A stretch of DNA of 64,000 nt from Leptoclinus maculatus (Eukaryota > Chordata > Actinopteri > Perciformes > Stichaeidae), in NCBI GenBank assembly GCA_032191485.1, contig JAVDOI010000013.1, forward strand, positions 1,270,559 through 1,334,558. The letters run 5' to 3'. The position numbers and the translations under genes were made by a program. Position 1 is the stretch's first letter; each line of letters opens with the position of its first letter. Shown here in pieces: positions 13,553 to 24,730 of the stretch. The notes under the pieces are model-generated. The model was not told where the DNA came from, did no database searches, and saw only the letters and a list, made by a program, of their open reading frames with translations.

Positions 13553-13685
13553 GGTCGGGCTCGGGAGGTAGAGCGGTCGTCCTCGAATCAGAAGGTTGAT
13601 CGCTGGCCCCTGCAGACTTCATGTCCACGTGTTCTTGGGCAAACACTGAACCCCATGTGGCACCTTGTGCGGTAGCCTAGAAGCA
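13553..13685 (+). mobile_element. tRNA-derived SINE fragment
   Basis: The head is tRNA-like, with an A-box-like GGTAGAGCGG at 13567-13576 and a B-box-like GGTTGATCGCTGG from 13604. It is followed by the fish SINE body block TGTTCTTGGGCAAACACTGA (about 13631-13650). The B box is degenerate and the 3' end is short, so this is a decayed copy. It lies about 175 bp right of the foldback element. Confidence 0.7.
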
Positions 13686-13689
13686 AAAG

Positions 13690-14455
13690 GAAAACTATAT
13701 TTTCTACAGCAGATATAATTTGTCTTAAAAATACTCAAAACTTCAATCTGAGCAATGTTTGAGGAAACTTCTCGCAGTTTCCAGATGCAACTACTTTTGT
13801 CAACTGTGAGATTTGTACCTTTTAAAAAAAGAGGTAGAGAGAGAGAGAGAGGTAGGATTATTGCTAACGTTTCTACAGAACACCTTCATGAATGGATGCA
13901 ACACACAAAAGATATACAATATTGTAATACATTATAAGAGCAATCATTACCAATTGAATTGAAGTCAATCACGTGTGTGTGTGTTTGTATTTGTTGCTAT
14001 AGAATGTTGGAAAAAAATCCACAGCACTCAAGAGCTTGATGCAATCATTTGTGTTGGAAGAAGTGCACCTTTAGAGTACATAATCACCACAATCCTGCCG
14101 CTGCAGCACCCGGTGGGCAGGATGAAATCACAGGGCTTCATTTTTCCTGTGATTTTCTGCTCACATTTGGACGGAAGCTGCAGCTCCTCATCTGCACTCC
14201 ATGGTGCAAAATGAGATAACCGGCAATAAGTAATTGCGCTGCAGAGTCGGGGGCAGAGTCATTCAGCCGTTTGTTCACCGTAATGGGTTCCCCCTCTCAG
14301 TGAAGTAGCGCCGTCTGTTAGCAGGAATTAACCCGATGAGTCAAAATTAATTACTTTTATATTAAATTATGGATATTTCGCCATCGTAGGTCACGTTGAG
14401 TGACTTTGGTGTCAGAATATTTAGATTTTACCATTTACATATTATATACAGGCTA
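13690..14455. other. intergenic, short GA and GT runs
   Basis: There is a short GA run at about 13833-13850 and a GT run at about 13974-13985. Open frames of 60-79 codons show no recognisable product. Confidence 0.4.
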
Positions 14456-14640
14456 GTATACGGGATAGAGAGCGGGTTGTGAATGTGACCGACAATCCCA
14501 AAATGCCACCTGCCCATCAGGATCCACCTAACATTCACACATACACACACCGTAGGCACAGCTACCGGAGCTTTTTTGGGGTTTAAGCGTCTTGCCAAAG
14601 GACACATCGGCGTGTGACTAGCGGAGAGCCACACACTCGC
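14456..14640 (-). mobile_element. SINE body fragment, antisense
   Basis: Read on the minus strand, this contains GATGTGTCCTTTGGCAAGAC (about 14608-14589), then the AACCCCAAA block and a TGTGTGAATG segment. That is the usual order of the body of fish tRNA-derived SINEs. The tRNA-like head is missing or unrecognisable. It lies in the opposite orientation to the fragment at 13553. Confidence 0.6.
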
Positions 14641-16580
14641 CCACAGTGTTCATGCAGTGCATTCATAGGTTGAGCTGGTCTGTTTCATTTCATGTTGTGT
14701 TCATGTATGTGCCCTATAAAAAGGTCAAACTGACCTTTTTCAATGTCTTTCTGAGTTTTTGTTTTTCTGTGTGGCTCACTTTAACGAAGCCTGATTTCCT
14801 GCCGGTGAGTCAAAAGTTGTATGAAGCTGAATTCACCACGGAGAACAAACAAACAAACAGGGCTGATTCACTCACACAGCAGCATGTCGACAGGACATTT
14901 TAGAGCCAGCATGATGGAGAGACAAAAAGAAAGCACTCTCTGATGGAGAGGTTTTAATTTTTTTGTAATTTATGGCCAACAAAAAATGGAGAAAAGAAGT
15001 AAAACTGGGCTGTAAATATGTGTGATGGAGTGTCAGCTTTGATGATTAATACATCTAAATATTCTGCCTACCTTCTCCCATCACTGTTCACCATTATGAA
15101 TAGAAACATTTCATGGTCATTTGTCGTCACCATACGCTTTGTAGCTTTGTCTCCCACATAACAACCGATGTATGATAGAGTATTAGTGCCACCGGTAGGA
15201 ACCACTGCATACTATAATAATACATAGTTCTAACAAATATATGAGATAAAGTTGTAATAGTTTTTTAAAAAGTCATAATATTTCCAGAATAAAGTAATAG
15301 TGGAAAAGGGATGCTTTGGGAAGACATGTAGTATGTTGTTTATTGTGATTACATCATGTTTTGGCATTTCCTGACAGGCCAAACTGTACAGTCACTTTTT
15401 TACTAGTTTGAGGTAATAATGAAGAAATGCCATTTAACTACAAAATAGTAAGGTAATAGTTTGTTATTAGCATTGAGTATATCTCACTTAGCATTTTGCA
15501 GTGTTTCAAGTCACAGAATTAAACATATATTTTGCAGTATTACCTTGAAACAATAGGTGATGTTTGGAATACAAGGGAGGATACATTTCAGTATTATATT
15601 TTCAATTGTTACTTTATGTTAATGTTAGTATCCTGTGGAAAACATCCACATACATCACCTCATTACTATGCAGTTATTACCCCATTTATGTCACCTTATT
15701 ACCATTTTTAACAAATATTTTACTGATATAACCATTTTGTTATTGACAGAATGCTGCATTTCTCCATATCACTTGGAAAATCTAATTTTGTAAAAGATAC
15801 CATAGATGCTCTTTTCTAAAGGTAGCAGCGCTTCCTTTGCAAAAAATAAATAAAAAACATCTGTGAGAACAGAAGTCTCAGTACAAATTAAAAGCAAGTA
15901 ACTTATCTAAAAGTAAGTAAAACCTCCAGACTGGCGCTGGCGTCTGCTTTCTTGGTAAAGATTCCTGGGTACTGTTCAAAGTAATTGTCTCTGCTATTAT
16001 CTCTCCCCAGCAGCCGCAGCATTGAAACCTCCCAGAAGTAAAGTGGAGATGCCAAAACTTTTTTCTTCAGACATTCTGATCTGTTTTCAGAGCACGTAAC
16101 TTCACAGGGGGCCTGTTTTAAATGCATGTTTAAATAGGAGATCTCAGGAAAATGCTCCGGATAGTGCAGGTCAGTAAAGCGTGAACACATATTTTAATTG
16201 ACCCTCTTGAGCACAGAGTTGGTATCTCGGGCCTCAGGCCCTGAGCTTGATGAGAGCTTCTTTGTCTGCTTGAAGCTTGTTCACTGCAACAACATTCCCA
16301 AATGTTTTACAAATGAGTGAGCTTGCATGGCATGGAACACAGATTTAATATTTATATTTTGTGAAAGTTTCAAGAACAATGTTGCCAAAGTGTTGAAAAA
16401 CAATTTGTCCATATATTTGGACTACACATCATAACAGTGATGTGAATAGAGATGTGCACTGTGTAAACAGTCAGTGCAGGTAAACACAGATGATTGACAG
16501 TCTTCATGTTGGGTTTGTTCCCTTGGCTCCTTTTTTCTATCACAGCTCATAAATATTGCTGCTGTGTTTGAACATTACAG
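14641..16580. other. AT-rich intergenic stretch
   Basis: The part at 15390-15745 is rich in GGTAATAA/TTATTACC words on both strands and may be an old AT-rich repeat, but no clear arms align. No gene is supported. Confidence 0.4.
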
Positions 16581-16584
16581 TATT

Positions 16585-16895
16585 TCATCCAACAGGAACT
16601 TCATCGTTGTTAGTTATGTTTTCAAAATCTTTTTGGGTGTTTGTGATCCGTGGGAAGTTAATGTCTCTGGTGTGTTGGTCCAGGTAGTTCCAGCTCACGT
16701 TGTGTGCAGTGGGTGCACAGCCTGTCCTCTTTAGGAAGCCAGGTCTGCCTGTGACGGCCTCTCTCGGTGGCGAGGCTCTGTTCACTGAGTCTGTACATTG
16801 ACAAAGATTTCCTTAGTTTTTCACTTACTGTGTCTTTCTCCATTACGCTGAAACAAACAAACCCATAGAGACAATGGGCAACATGTCTTAATCTG
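16585..16895 (-). pseudogene. decayed LINE-like ORF C-terminal relic
   Basis: On the minus strand one frame reads YRLSEQSLATERGRHRQTWL followed by PKEDRLCTHC (about 16816-16730). A second frame continues with FPRITNTQKDFENIT (about 16665-16620). The order of a basic stretch, a CxxC pair and then a hydrophobic and acidic tail resembles the C-terminal region of fish reverse-transcriptase-type element proteins that I recall. At least one frameshift breaks it, and no polymerase domain is left. The upstream part of this relic contains the apparent source of the 46-bp minisatellite unit at 17216. The family assignment is from memory. Confidence 0.45.
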
Positions 16896-16994
16896 AATAC
16901 CACGCCCACTGGAGGAGAAAACCGTCAGCGCCACAATATAGAACCAAGAGGGTAAGATGCCATCAAAATGCCTGAAGCTAGCTAAAAAGATTAG

Positions 16995-17195
16995 ATTTCA
17001 ATATCTCAGCTGACATTAAGCGAAGGCAGGGAATAGCCAGGACAGGTCACCAGATTATCATCCACACTTTATTATTTGACCTGGAGAACCCAGAGGGAAC
17101 TCACGGCTGAGCAGCCTGAGAATCAAACCCTGGAACCTCATGCTGTGAGGTGACAGTGCTAGCCACCATACCACCGTGCGGTGCCGGAACTATCA
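16995..17195 (+). repeat. dispersed teleost repeat fragment
   Basis: The piece reads from a CAGCTGACATTAAGCGAAGG block (about 17008-17027) through AGGACAGGTCACCAG and GGAGAACCCAGAGGGAAC to GACAGTGCTAGCCACCATAC (about 17152-17171). These blocks occur in the same order in a repeat common in fish genomes. A second piece of the same family is at 43060-43110. It separates the LINE-like relic from the minisatellite. Confidence 0.6.
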
Positions 17196-17215
17196 AACCC
17201 TGAAACAGTCGAAAC

Positions 17216-17905
17216 CCATTCTCTTACTGTGTCTCTCTCCATGGTGCTGAACCAATCAAACCCATCCTCTTACTGTGTCTCTCTCCATGGTGCTGAACCA
17301 ATCAAACCCATCCTCTTAACGTGTCTCTCTCCATGGTGCTGAACCAATCAAACCCATCCTCTTACTGTGTCTCTCTCAATGGTGCTGAACCAATCAAACC
17401 CATCCTCTTACTGTGTCTCTCTCCATGGTGCTGAACCAATCAAACCCATCCTCTTAATGTGTCTCTCTCCATGGTGCTGAACCAATCAAACCCATTATCT
17501 TAACGTGTCTCTCTCCATGGTGCTGAACCAATCAAACCCATTATCTTACTGTGTCTCTCTCCATGGTGCTGAACCAATCAAACCCATCCTCTTAACGTGT
17601 CTCTCTCCATGGTGCTGAACCAATCAAACCCATCCTCTTAATGTGTCTCTCTCCATGGTGCTGAACCAATCAAACCCATCCTCTTAACTTGTCTCTCTCC
17701 ATGGTGCTGAACCAATCAAACCCATCCTCTTACTGTGTCTCTCTCCATGGTGCTGAACCAATCAAACCCATCCTCTTACTGTGTCTCTCTCCATGGTGCT
17801 GAAACAATCAAACCCATTCTCTTACTGTGTCTCTCTCCATGGTGCTGAAACAATCAAACCCATTATCTTAATATGTCTCTCTCCATGGTGCTGAAACAAA
17901 CTACA
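17216..17905. repeat. 46-bp minisatellite, 15 copies
   Basis: Fifteen near-identical units each contain CCATGGTGCTGAACCAATCA followed by AACCCATCCTCTTA and CTGTGTCTCTCT. Variants are mostly single-base: CTGTG/ACGTG/ATGTG, CCATCC/CCATTA, and ACCAATC/AACAATC in the last units. The changes cluster along the array, as expected from unequal exchange or slippage. The final unit breaks off at about 17900. A single diverged unit lies 370 bp upstream, at about 16826-16872. It is not a CRISPR array, since there are no spacers. Confidence 0.95.
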
Positions 17906-17909
17906 AACA

Positions 17910-19590
17910 CTATTCTTACTGTTACTGCTACTGTACCTCTGTGATGACAGTGAACATAGTACATCCCCGTAACAAGGTTATACAGTAACATTGAAAAAAA
18001 GTATTATTAGCTATCAATGAGTAAAATGAAACAAAACGAATGACAAATCCTATTAAACTTCCAAAGTTGTGCTTACAAGCAAGATTACATATGTGTGCTA
18101 ATGGTTCATGAATAAAGCCCACATGTTCTTATCATTGTTTTGCCGCTGTAGCACAATTTCTCGACTCAGATTTTACATTTTTAGACCGTCTCCCACTCTA
18201 ACACCAATAAAAAGTGTTATTTTGCCCTTTCCAGAAATCATAAACTGAACTTCTCTGCTTTGGATTTTTGATTTGATCTTTAAGAAGCTGTTGAAGAATA
18301 ATGTGTCCACTCTCCACAAACTTGGAAAAGGTCAGCTTTACTTCTCAGTTATGGACGGAAGCTACTCTGCAGTTCCATGTGAAGTAAAGCACAAATTGAG
18401 ATGCCCCTGCAGGTTTTTTTTTACTGTTCTTGAGTTTTCATAAAAAAAAGACTTTATGATTAGAGGCTTTAAAAAACTAATTTGAATGAAAAGTTCATTT
18501 TTCTTTATTGTAAAATAATCACCTCTCTTTTCTCCTTGTTCTCCACTCTAACGTATTTGCAGTGCATCAACCAAAGAGCCTCTGCACACTTTAAGCCACT
18601 CATGCACATCTGAAGAATCCTATAGCGTTAGAGGCCTTTTAAGTTACAAAATGGACTGTGGTACCTGTCAGCGTTGCATACAGTGAAATTATTTCCATCA
18701 TTCCATCAACCATTTTAGCAAGCAGAGTGCCACAAATTTGTCACTTTGATTTCCATTGTTTTTCACGTCCTTTGGGCTCTCTGTAAAGCCCAGCGGCTCG
18801 CCATTAGTGCGTAGAGAGCTGCATAAAAAGCCCCACGTGATGGCATTCGTAGCCATAAAAGACAATCATGACCATCAGTATGAATTCTCTCTGTGTTTTT
18901 TTCTTTCTGTGTTCAGCTTGCAGCTTTTTTAACGCCATGCAAAGCTGGAACAAGGAGCCGTAAATGTACCACAAATCAGCAGTGTATCCGTATCGTATCT
19001 GAGGGAAAAGTGCCGTGTAAAAAGGAAAAAGGTATCGTACTTCTCTCCTTCAGGGGACATTTGCGTGTCAGACTTGAACACAGTGTTTTTATCCAGTGAC
19101 TTGCTCTGCACATTTACCACACATTTACCATGGTAACAGCTTTCAATAGGCATTTCATCAGGAGGAGAAACATCCTTGACTGCGGGTTCCTTTGGCCTTC
19201 ATCTATATCTCAAGCATCATGCTTTTTACTGGTTCTATTCTTCAGATATTAATTAGGAGGAGCTGTTCTGCACCCCCACTCACTATCTCTCATAACAGAT
19301 ACATTCACTTTTAGATGAATGATTGGCACCTCCAGCACTGTTACAAGACAGCTGCATGAATGACTAATGTGGTTTACTTCTTTGCAGTTCTGATTAATCA
19401 ATTCATGATGCATTGTTAACGAGGTCTAATGCCTGCGGCTGGTGCTTTTAGAGTTTGGGGGTGTTAAACTGTAAATGTTCAAACTCCTCAACACCAAAAG
19501 AAATAGAAGAAACTTCCAGAAGAGCAATGGAGAATGGGCAAAAGTGCAATAGATGTGTAACAACACATATCAAATTGATACATCGTCAAT
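17910..19590. other. intergenic, nothing recognised
   Basis: AT-rich sequence with short open frames only. No RNA gene or named repeat is seen. Confidence 0.45.
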
Positions 19591-19599
19591 CCTTATGAC

Positions 19600-19750
19600 A
19601 AAAATGATAAATGTAATAAGAGTAGTAATAGCAGCAGTCGCACTAATAATAGCAGAAATAATAATAGAAAACTGATAATACTAATAATAACAGCAGCAGT
19701 GGATACAATAGAATAAAAATGATAGTAAAAGTAGCAGTAATTGAAATAGC
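19600..19750. repeat. imperfect AAT/AGC trinucleotide tract
   Basis: A run of degenerate TAATAA, AGTAGT and AGCAGC triplets spans about 150 bp. The Leu-rich minus-strand open frame across it is a product of the repeat. Confidence 0.7.
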
Positions 19751-19880
19751 AGTGGGTGTCGGGTAGAATCACACTCCAGAGGCGAGAAAGCACAAAGACA
19801 CCGGGGACGAAGTCAACATGTTGGTTGTATAACCTCTTTGTGGCAAAACTTGGTCAGGACACGACACCAGACATACAAAT

Positions 19881-20289
19881 TGTCACGGTTTAGGCGTTGC
19901 CCCCTGTGATCCTGTGTTCCTGTGTCTCCGTGTCAGTGTGTGTGTGTTTCCCCTGATTGCACTCATCCTACTCACCTGCCCAGTCCACCCAGCTGCCTTC
20001 AATCCCCTCATCACCCCACACACACACATATATACTCCCCCGCTTTCCCTGCTCTGCTTGTGAGGTCGTCTTTGTTCGTCCCCCCGTCTGCTCCGTGCTC
20101 CAGCATTTGGTCCTCGTGTTTGCTCCTGGTTTGTCACTTTGCCTTTTTGTTGGTTTTTGCTCGCTCGAGTTGTTTTAAGTTCCTGTTTTTTGACTGCTTG
20201 GTGCTCATTAAATAACCTGGCATTCTACTTAACCTCGTCTGGCCTGTCTGTCTGCGCTCGAGTCTCTGATCTGCCCCTCGGACGTGACA
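19881..20289 (+). mobile_element. solo LTR of an LTR retroelement
   Basis: The 409-bp unit begins TGTCACGG and ends CGTGACA, giving TG...CA ends with a 7-bp inverted tip. It is flanked on both sides by CAAAT (19876-19880 and 20290-20294), a 5-bp target-site duplication. Inside are a TATA-like TATATACTCC at about 20030 and a poly(A)-like ATTAAATAA at about 20206, in the order expected for U3-R-U5 on the + strand. No internal region or second LTR is present, so it is a recombination remnant. Whether it came from a Gypsy-type or an endogenous retroviral element cannot be decided from the LTR alone. Open frames inside it are not genes. Confidence 0.8.
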
Positions 20290-20294
20290 CAAAT

Positions 20295-20840
20295 ACATAC
20301 AAGGGATATTTGCTTCGTTCCAGTTGCTCCAGGAGGAATAAATGCTGCCTGCAGTCACTTTTCTCAAGTTAAGACACAATATAAGATGTATATAAAAAAG
20401 ATTGTGTAAAGGAGTTAGTTACAGAGAAAGGGGATGCCGTTTGGAACGAGGCTTTGGAGTTGGTTAACTTTTTTTAAATTTAAGATCCTACATTGACATG
20501 ATAACTCAAGAACAAAGTTATACACATATTGACTGTGGCAGCAGAGGCAGATGTTCTTCACAGCTGTGCCATGTCCCTGAATACAGGAGTACTGGAATCA
20601 AATATTTGAAGTGTTTTGGGGACACTGTACCCGCCTGTCTTTGGACGCTAAAGCTCTAAATCAGCTGTTGGTGGTCCTGTCTCACAGTAAAATCTCTGAG
20701 GAACATGTTTCTCTCAGGATTTGTCAGATTTTCCTCTATGGGACAGCTCAAAATTGGAGCCAGAGAGATCCAGGGCTGTGATCTTAAACTGAATTCGGGA
20801 GGTAAAAGGTAGCCAGTGGAGGTTTCTGAAGACTGGAATG
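20295..20840. other. intergenic, nothing recognised
   Basis: No gene is supported. The last part may belong to the LINE whose tail follows. Confidence 0.35.
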
Positions 20841-20844
20841 ATGT

Positions 20845-20890
20845 ACTCTGATATAAATGTCCCCGCTGTGGGACTAATAAAGGCTTATCT
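20845..20890 (+). mobile_element. LINE 3'-end remnant
   Basis: TGTCCCCGCTGTGGGACTAA at about 20857-20876, followed by TAAAGGCTTATCTGATCTT, matches the typical terminal hairpin-plus-TATC tail of fish CR1/L2-type LINEs. The upstream body was not recognised. Confidence 0.5.
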
Positions 20891-21774
20891 GATCTTTAAG
20901 ATATTTCTCAGATGTTGTAATGTGTAAAAGGTCAATCCAACATCCAATACGAGTCCTAATATCGTCTCATTCCTTCTGTTGGTGGGTGATGAGCAGAGGT
21001 ACTTACGCAGCTGTATTTGGGTGTGTTTGGAGCTTAGAGAGCGTACTAATGGAGACTGGGGAAAATACTTCAGGAGTTTTTTTTCAGTATGTAATTATGT
21101 CACAGTTACATTATGATGAGCAGATAATTACTTACAAATACTGTGTCACGCCAGGAATGTAGCCTTTGTGGAAATAATTGCTACATAATTAAAGTGCTTA
21201 TAAAGGCAATTACTTTTTGTATTAATTTCTTCATAATTACTGAATATACAAAAAGACAATTACCACACTGAGTGCTACCTTGCCTCCCAAATATTAATTA
21301 CAGTCTATGTTTACATGAATGTAATATTGTCCTTTCACTGGAGGTTTTTCATCTGCTCATCACTCAGATACACTTTATTAAAATGTATTAAGACCGTGGC
21401 TTGTTTTACATCACGTTGATTTTGAATAAACTTTAACAGAACGTTTCATAATGTCTGTGTTGTGCCAACATGTAAGAAGTGTTTGTCAGTGAAACCTTGA
21501 AAGTAAAACGCACAAAGAAAACCGTTGAAGGACTTTGAAACTACCTTGAATTTGCTCTGACTCAACTGAATGGCATCTTCAAGGTTGTTGTGCGTTCACT
21601 GTGTTTTAGTTTTGCACTTCAAACCTTCACTGTTTTGGTTTAGTGTCACTGCTCTGTAGTTTAGTTGACAGCCACTGGTTAAGCAACGTTAGCGACTCCT
21701 TTGTTTGTGGTGTTAGGGGGAGGCGTTAAAGGTGAGATTAGGTGTCAAATAAAAAATAAAAAAAAGACGATGAG

Positions 21775-22070
21775 TTGTGTCCAAGCGGCTACTTCCGATT
21801 CTGTCGAGTGAAGCCAAAGCTTCATGTGTTAAAGCTGCATTCTCTCTAATGTCCACCAGGGGGCGACTCCTCTGGTTGTATAGAAGTCTATGAGAAAATG
21901 ACTCTACTTCTCTCTTGATTTATTACCTCAGTAAACATTGTAAACATGAGTTTATGGTCTCAATCTCTAGTTTCAAGTCTTCTTCAATACAGCATGATGT
22001 TCATTTAGTACATTATGGTCCATTTAGAGTCAAACAGACCATAAAGCAGGGGATGCTTTATGGTCTGCCA
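21775..22070 (+). repeat. dispersed teleost repeat, copy 2
   Basis: Positions 21840-21980 are nearly identical to the reverse complement of copy 1 at 3395-3530. The block containing ATTATGGTCCATTTAGAGTC (about 22013-22032) extends the similarity to what I recall of this repeat in other fish. The two copies differ by scattered substitutions and by the missing left part here. Confidence 0.75.
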
Positions 22071-22074
22071 CTGG

Positions 22075-22668
22075 AAATGATTTATTAGGCTAAATGTTTC
22101 AGGGGAACATTGAAATGATATAACTCTTTATCAAACCCAGCGCTCAGGAATTATCAGCCACATGTGACTGAAAGGAAATGACAATAAATGTTGGTATTTC
22201 CTAAGTAATATTATTTTATATGAACAATTTCCCAAATGAAATGTTTAAAAGGGTTCAAAGTGACACAGAGTCGTTTTACCATTAGAGACGTTTAGCCTGT
22301 TTTAGCTCATCGTTTTGGCTTTGTGGCATTCTTTACCAACCAAGCTAAATACATTAGCACGTATACAATTTAGATTTGAACATGAGCATAAACAATACAA
22401 TAACATTACAGTATGTAGAATAATAGTATGTATACTCACCCTGTACTGCATCATTTAGTCTCTATTGGGTGGAAACTTTACCTTTTTTTTATTTCATTCA
22501 TCCATTTAATGTTTTCAGTTCAGCCTAAAGATTGAAGTGTGTATTCACCCTGCAACCTTTCACAAATCCATTCAGTTTTAAATGTGCTCATTCATTCGTC
22601 AAGCCAAACTTTGCTCCTCCTCCCACCTTATCAGCAAGCGGATAGGACAAAAAAGACTACAGGAGGGG
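22075..22668. other. intergenic, mc4r upstream flank
   Basis: AT-rich DNA with no recognisable gene or repeat. Confidence 0.4.
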
Positions 22669-22694
22669 GTGTGTGTGTGTGTGTGCGTGTGTTT

Positions 22695-22727
<33 letters not shown>
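22669..22727. repeat. (GT)n microsatellite upstream of mc4r
   Basis: An interrupted GT run, broken by GC and TTAC, ends directly at a TATAA motif about 470 bp before the mc4r start codon. Confidence 0.9.
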
Positions 22728-22729
<2 letters not shown>

Positions 22730-22732
22730 ATA
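22724..22732 (+). promoter_or_regulatory. candidate mc4r TATA box
   Basis: TATAATAG directly follows the GT run. If used, transcription would start near 22755-22760 and give an unspliced 5' leader of about 440 nt. No other core element supports it, and TATA-like words are frequent in this AT-rich DNA. Confidence 0.25.
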
Positions 22733-23197
22733 GCAGTGAGACGGACGGAGAAGGGAAGACCACAGCAGCTTGCTAAGTGATGATCTGCCTGCACTCACAC
22801 GGCGAGCTGGTACGCTCTGATCTCTCTGCTTCTCATGTTCCTGCTCACCGTTGACTCACCGTCTCAAACACCTCTCTGCTTCACTCCTTCCCCCTCATCT
22901 TACCCGACATCTTTTACTCTGGGAACATTTACTTTCACTTCTTAACTGAGCGGAGGGATGAGAGGAGTCCCGTGGGATTGTTTTTGGCTGAGAGTAACAT
23001 CAGCAGCAGCAGATGTTTCAAGATAATTGCCTATTTCTTTGGTAAACCTGAGGAAGGAAAAAGGAAGATTTATTTTTTTACATTTTCCCTTCTTGGTGGT
23101 CCTCCAGATGATGACGACTGCTGACATTTAAACACGGACAATGGAATAATAGCAACAGAAAAAGAAGACCTGACCCAAGAAGACGAGGACTTTGATC

Positions 23198-24181
23198 ATG
23201 AATGCCACGGAGCACAGTGGATTGATCCAGGGCTACCACAACAGGAGCCAAACCTCAGGCATCTTGCTACTTAACAAAGACCCATCGGCCGAGGGGAAGG
23301 ACTCATCAGCAGGATGCTACGAGCAGCTGCTGATTTCCACGGAGGTTTTCCTCACTCTGGGCATCGTCAGCCTGCTGGAGAACATCCTGGTGGTTGCTGC
23401 CATAGTCAAAAACAAGAACCTCCACTCGCCCATGTACTTCTTCATCTGCAGCCTCGCCGTCGCCGACATGCTCGTCAGTGTCTCCAACGCCTCCGAGACC
23501 ATCGTCATAGCGCTCATTAACGGGGGCAACCTGACCATCCCCGTCGCACTGATCAAAAACATGGACAACGTGTTTGACTCTATGATCTGCAGCTCCCTGT
23601 TGGCGTCCATTTGCAGCTTGCTGGCCATCGCCGTCGACCGCTACATCACCATCTTCTACGCGCTGCGATACCACAACATCGTCACCCTGCGAAGGGCGAT
23701 GCTGGTCATCGGCAGCATCTGGACTGGCTGCACGGTGTCCGGCATCCTGTTCATCATCTACTCGGAGAGCACCACGGTGCTCATCTGCCTCATCATCATG
23801 TTCTTCACCATGCTGGTGCTCATGGCGTCGCTGTACGTCCACATGTTCCTGCTGGCGCGCTTGCACATGAAGCGGATCGCAGCGCTGCCGGGCAACGCGC
23901 CCATCCATCAGCGGGCCAACATGAAGGGCGCCATCACCCTCACCATCCTCCTCGGGGTGTTCGTGGTGTGCTGGGCGCCTTTCTTCCTCCACCTCATCCT
24001 CATGATCACCTGCCCCAGGAACCCCTACTGCACCTGCTTCATGTCCCACTTCAACATGTACCTCATCCTCATCATGTGCAACTCCGTCATCGACCCCATC
24101 ATCTACGCCTTTCGCAGCCAGGAGATGAGGAAAACCTTCAAAGAGATTTTCTGCTGCTCACACGTGCTCCTGTGCGTGTGA
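23198..24181 (+). CDS. mc4r: melanocortin receptor 4
   Basis: The gene encodes a 327-residue Gs-coupled plasma-membrane receptor for alpha-MSH and other POMC peptides, antagonised by AgRP; it controls appetite, growth and, in some fish, maturation. Visible are N-glycosylation sites at N2 and N15, seven hydrophobic segments, PMYFF at 78-82, acidic ligand-site residues E100, D123 and D127, DRY at 147-149, CWAP at 258-261, DPIIY at 299-303 and a Cys pair at 319-320 suited to palmitoylation. The motifs GCYEQL, SETIVIALIN and SSLLASICS favour MC4R over MC5R. The ATG at 23198 has A at -3; a TTG six bases upstream is not a plausible start. It is single-exon and complete, as usual for the family. The coding DNA is clearly richer in GC than its flanks. 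No defect is seen. Confidence 0.96.
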   Translation: MNATEHSGLIQGYHNRSQTSGILLLNKDPSAEGKDSSAGCYEQLLISTEVFLTLGIVSLLENILVVAAIVKNKNLHSPMYFFICSLAVADMLVSVSNASETIVIALINGGNLTIPVALIKNMDNVFDSMICSSLLASICSLLAIAVDRYITIFYALRYHNIVTLRRAMLVIGSIWTGCTVSGILFIIYSESTTVLICLIIMFFTMLVLMASLYVHMFLLARLHMKRIAALPGNAPIHQRANMKGAITLTILLGVFVVCWAPFFLHLILMITCPRNPYCTCFMSHFNMYLILIMCNSVIDPIIYAFRSQEMRKTFKEIFCCSHVLLCV

Positions 24182-24724
24182 GTGTCAGCAGAGCTTCAAC
24201 TCTGAAAGCTACGATCGGCAATAGAATGAAACTTGGCCGACAGGGACTTTGAGATTTTGATCTGTAATCCCTGTGGACTGGTGTAGCTTTGTTGTGCCCT
24301 GCGCTCTCTCGCAGTCGGCTGTAATGAGTGATGAGTAGGGCATTTGAGTTGTTGAAGATAGGTTTACAGACACCTTGTAAAATGCTATCGCTCTGTGGAA
24401 AAAAATGCTATTTTGTTTGGTAGTTAACGCCGGTCTAAAGTGCAATTTGACGTAAAGATTATCAGCATGTACTGATACACATACTCAAACATTTGTCCTT
24501 GTTGTTTCCATGACCACCGATCGTAAAGATCTTAATACCTTGATTATGGAACTTAAATGTCACAGTGCGTCTACTACTGGATATCTAGCAAAGAGATTAA
24601 CATAGTATATGACAGACTACCTCCATGTTTGAGAGTGTAACAGAAACCATGAGAGTACCTTTGCACGCTGCAAGCGGATATCCCTGCCATGTACTTATTG
24701 TGTGTTGCATTGCAAATGAATGCA

Positions 24725-24730
24725 AATAAA
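24725..24730 (+). terminator. mc4r: candidate mc4r poly(A) signal
   Basis: AATAAA occurs 544 bp after the stop codon, followed by a T/G-containing stretch. It is the first canonical hexamer I see after the gene. Confidence 0.45.

Noticed and set aside
15390..15745. Foldback element
   Set aside because: GGTAATAA/TTATTACC words occur on both strands, but the proposed arms do not align.
17216..17905. CRISPR-like array
   Set aside because: Units are contiguous without spacers and the genome is a fish; it is a minisatellite.
23192..23197. Upstream TTG as the mc4r start
   Set aside because: Non-ATG; the ATG at 23198 has a good context and matches the family N terminus.
23306..24049. 247-codon minus-strand open frame inside mc4r
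   Set aside because: It is the antisense shadow of a GC-rich receptor gene, with a low-complexity composition and no recognisable protein.
23198..24181. Identity as mc5r or another melanocortin receptor
   Set aside because: The Cys-Tyr-Glu-Gln-Leu block, SETIVIAL and SSLLASICS are MC4R-type; MC5R differs at each of these places.
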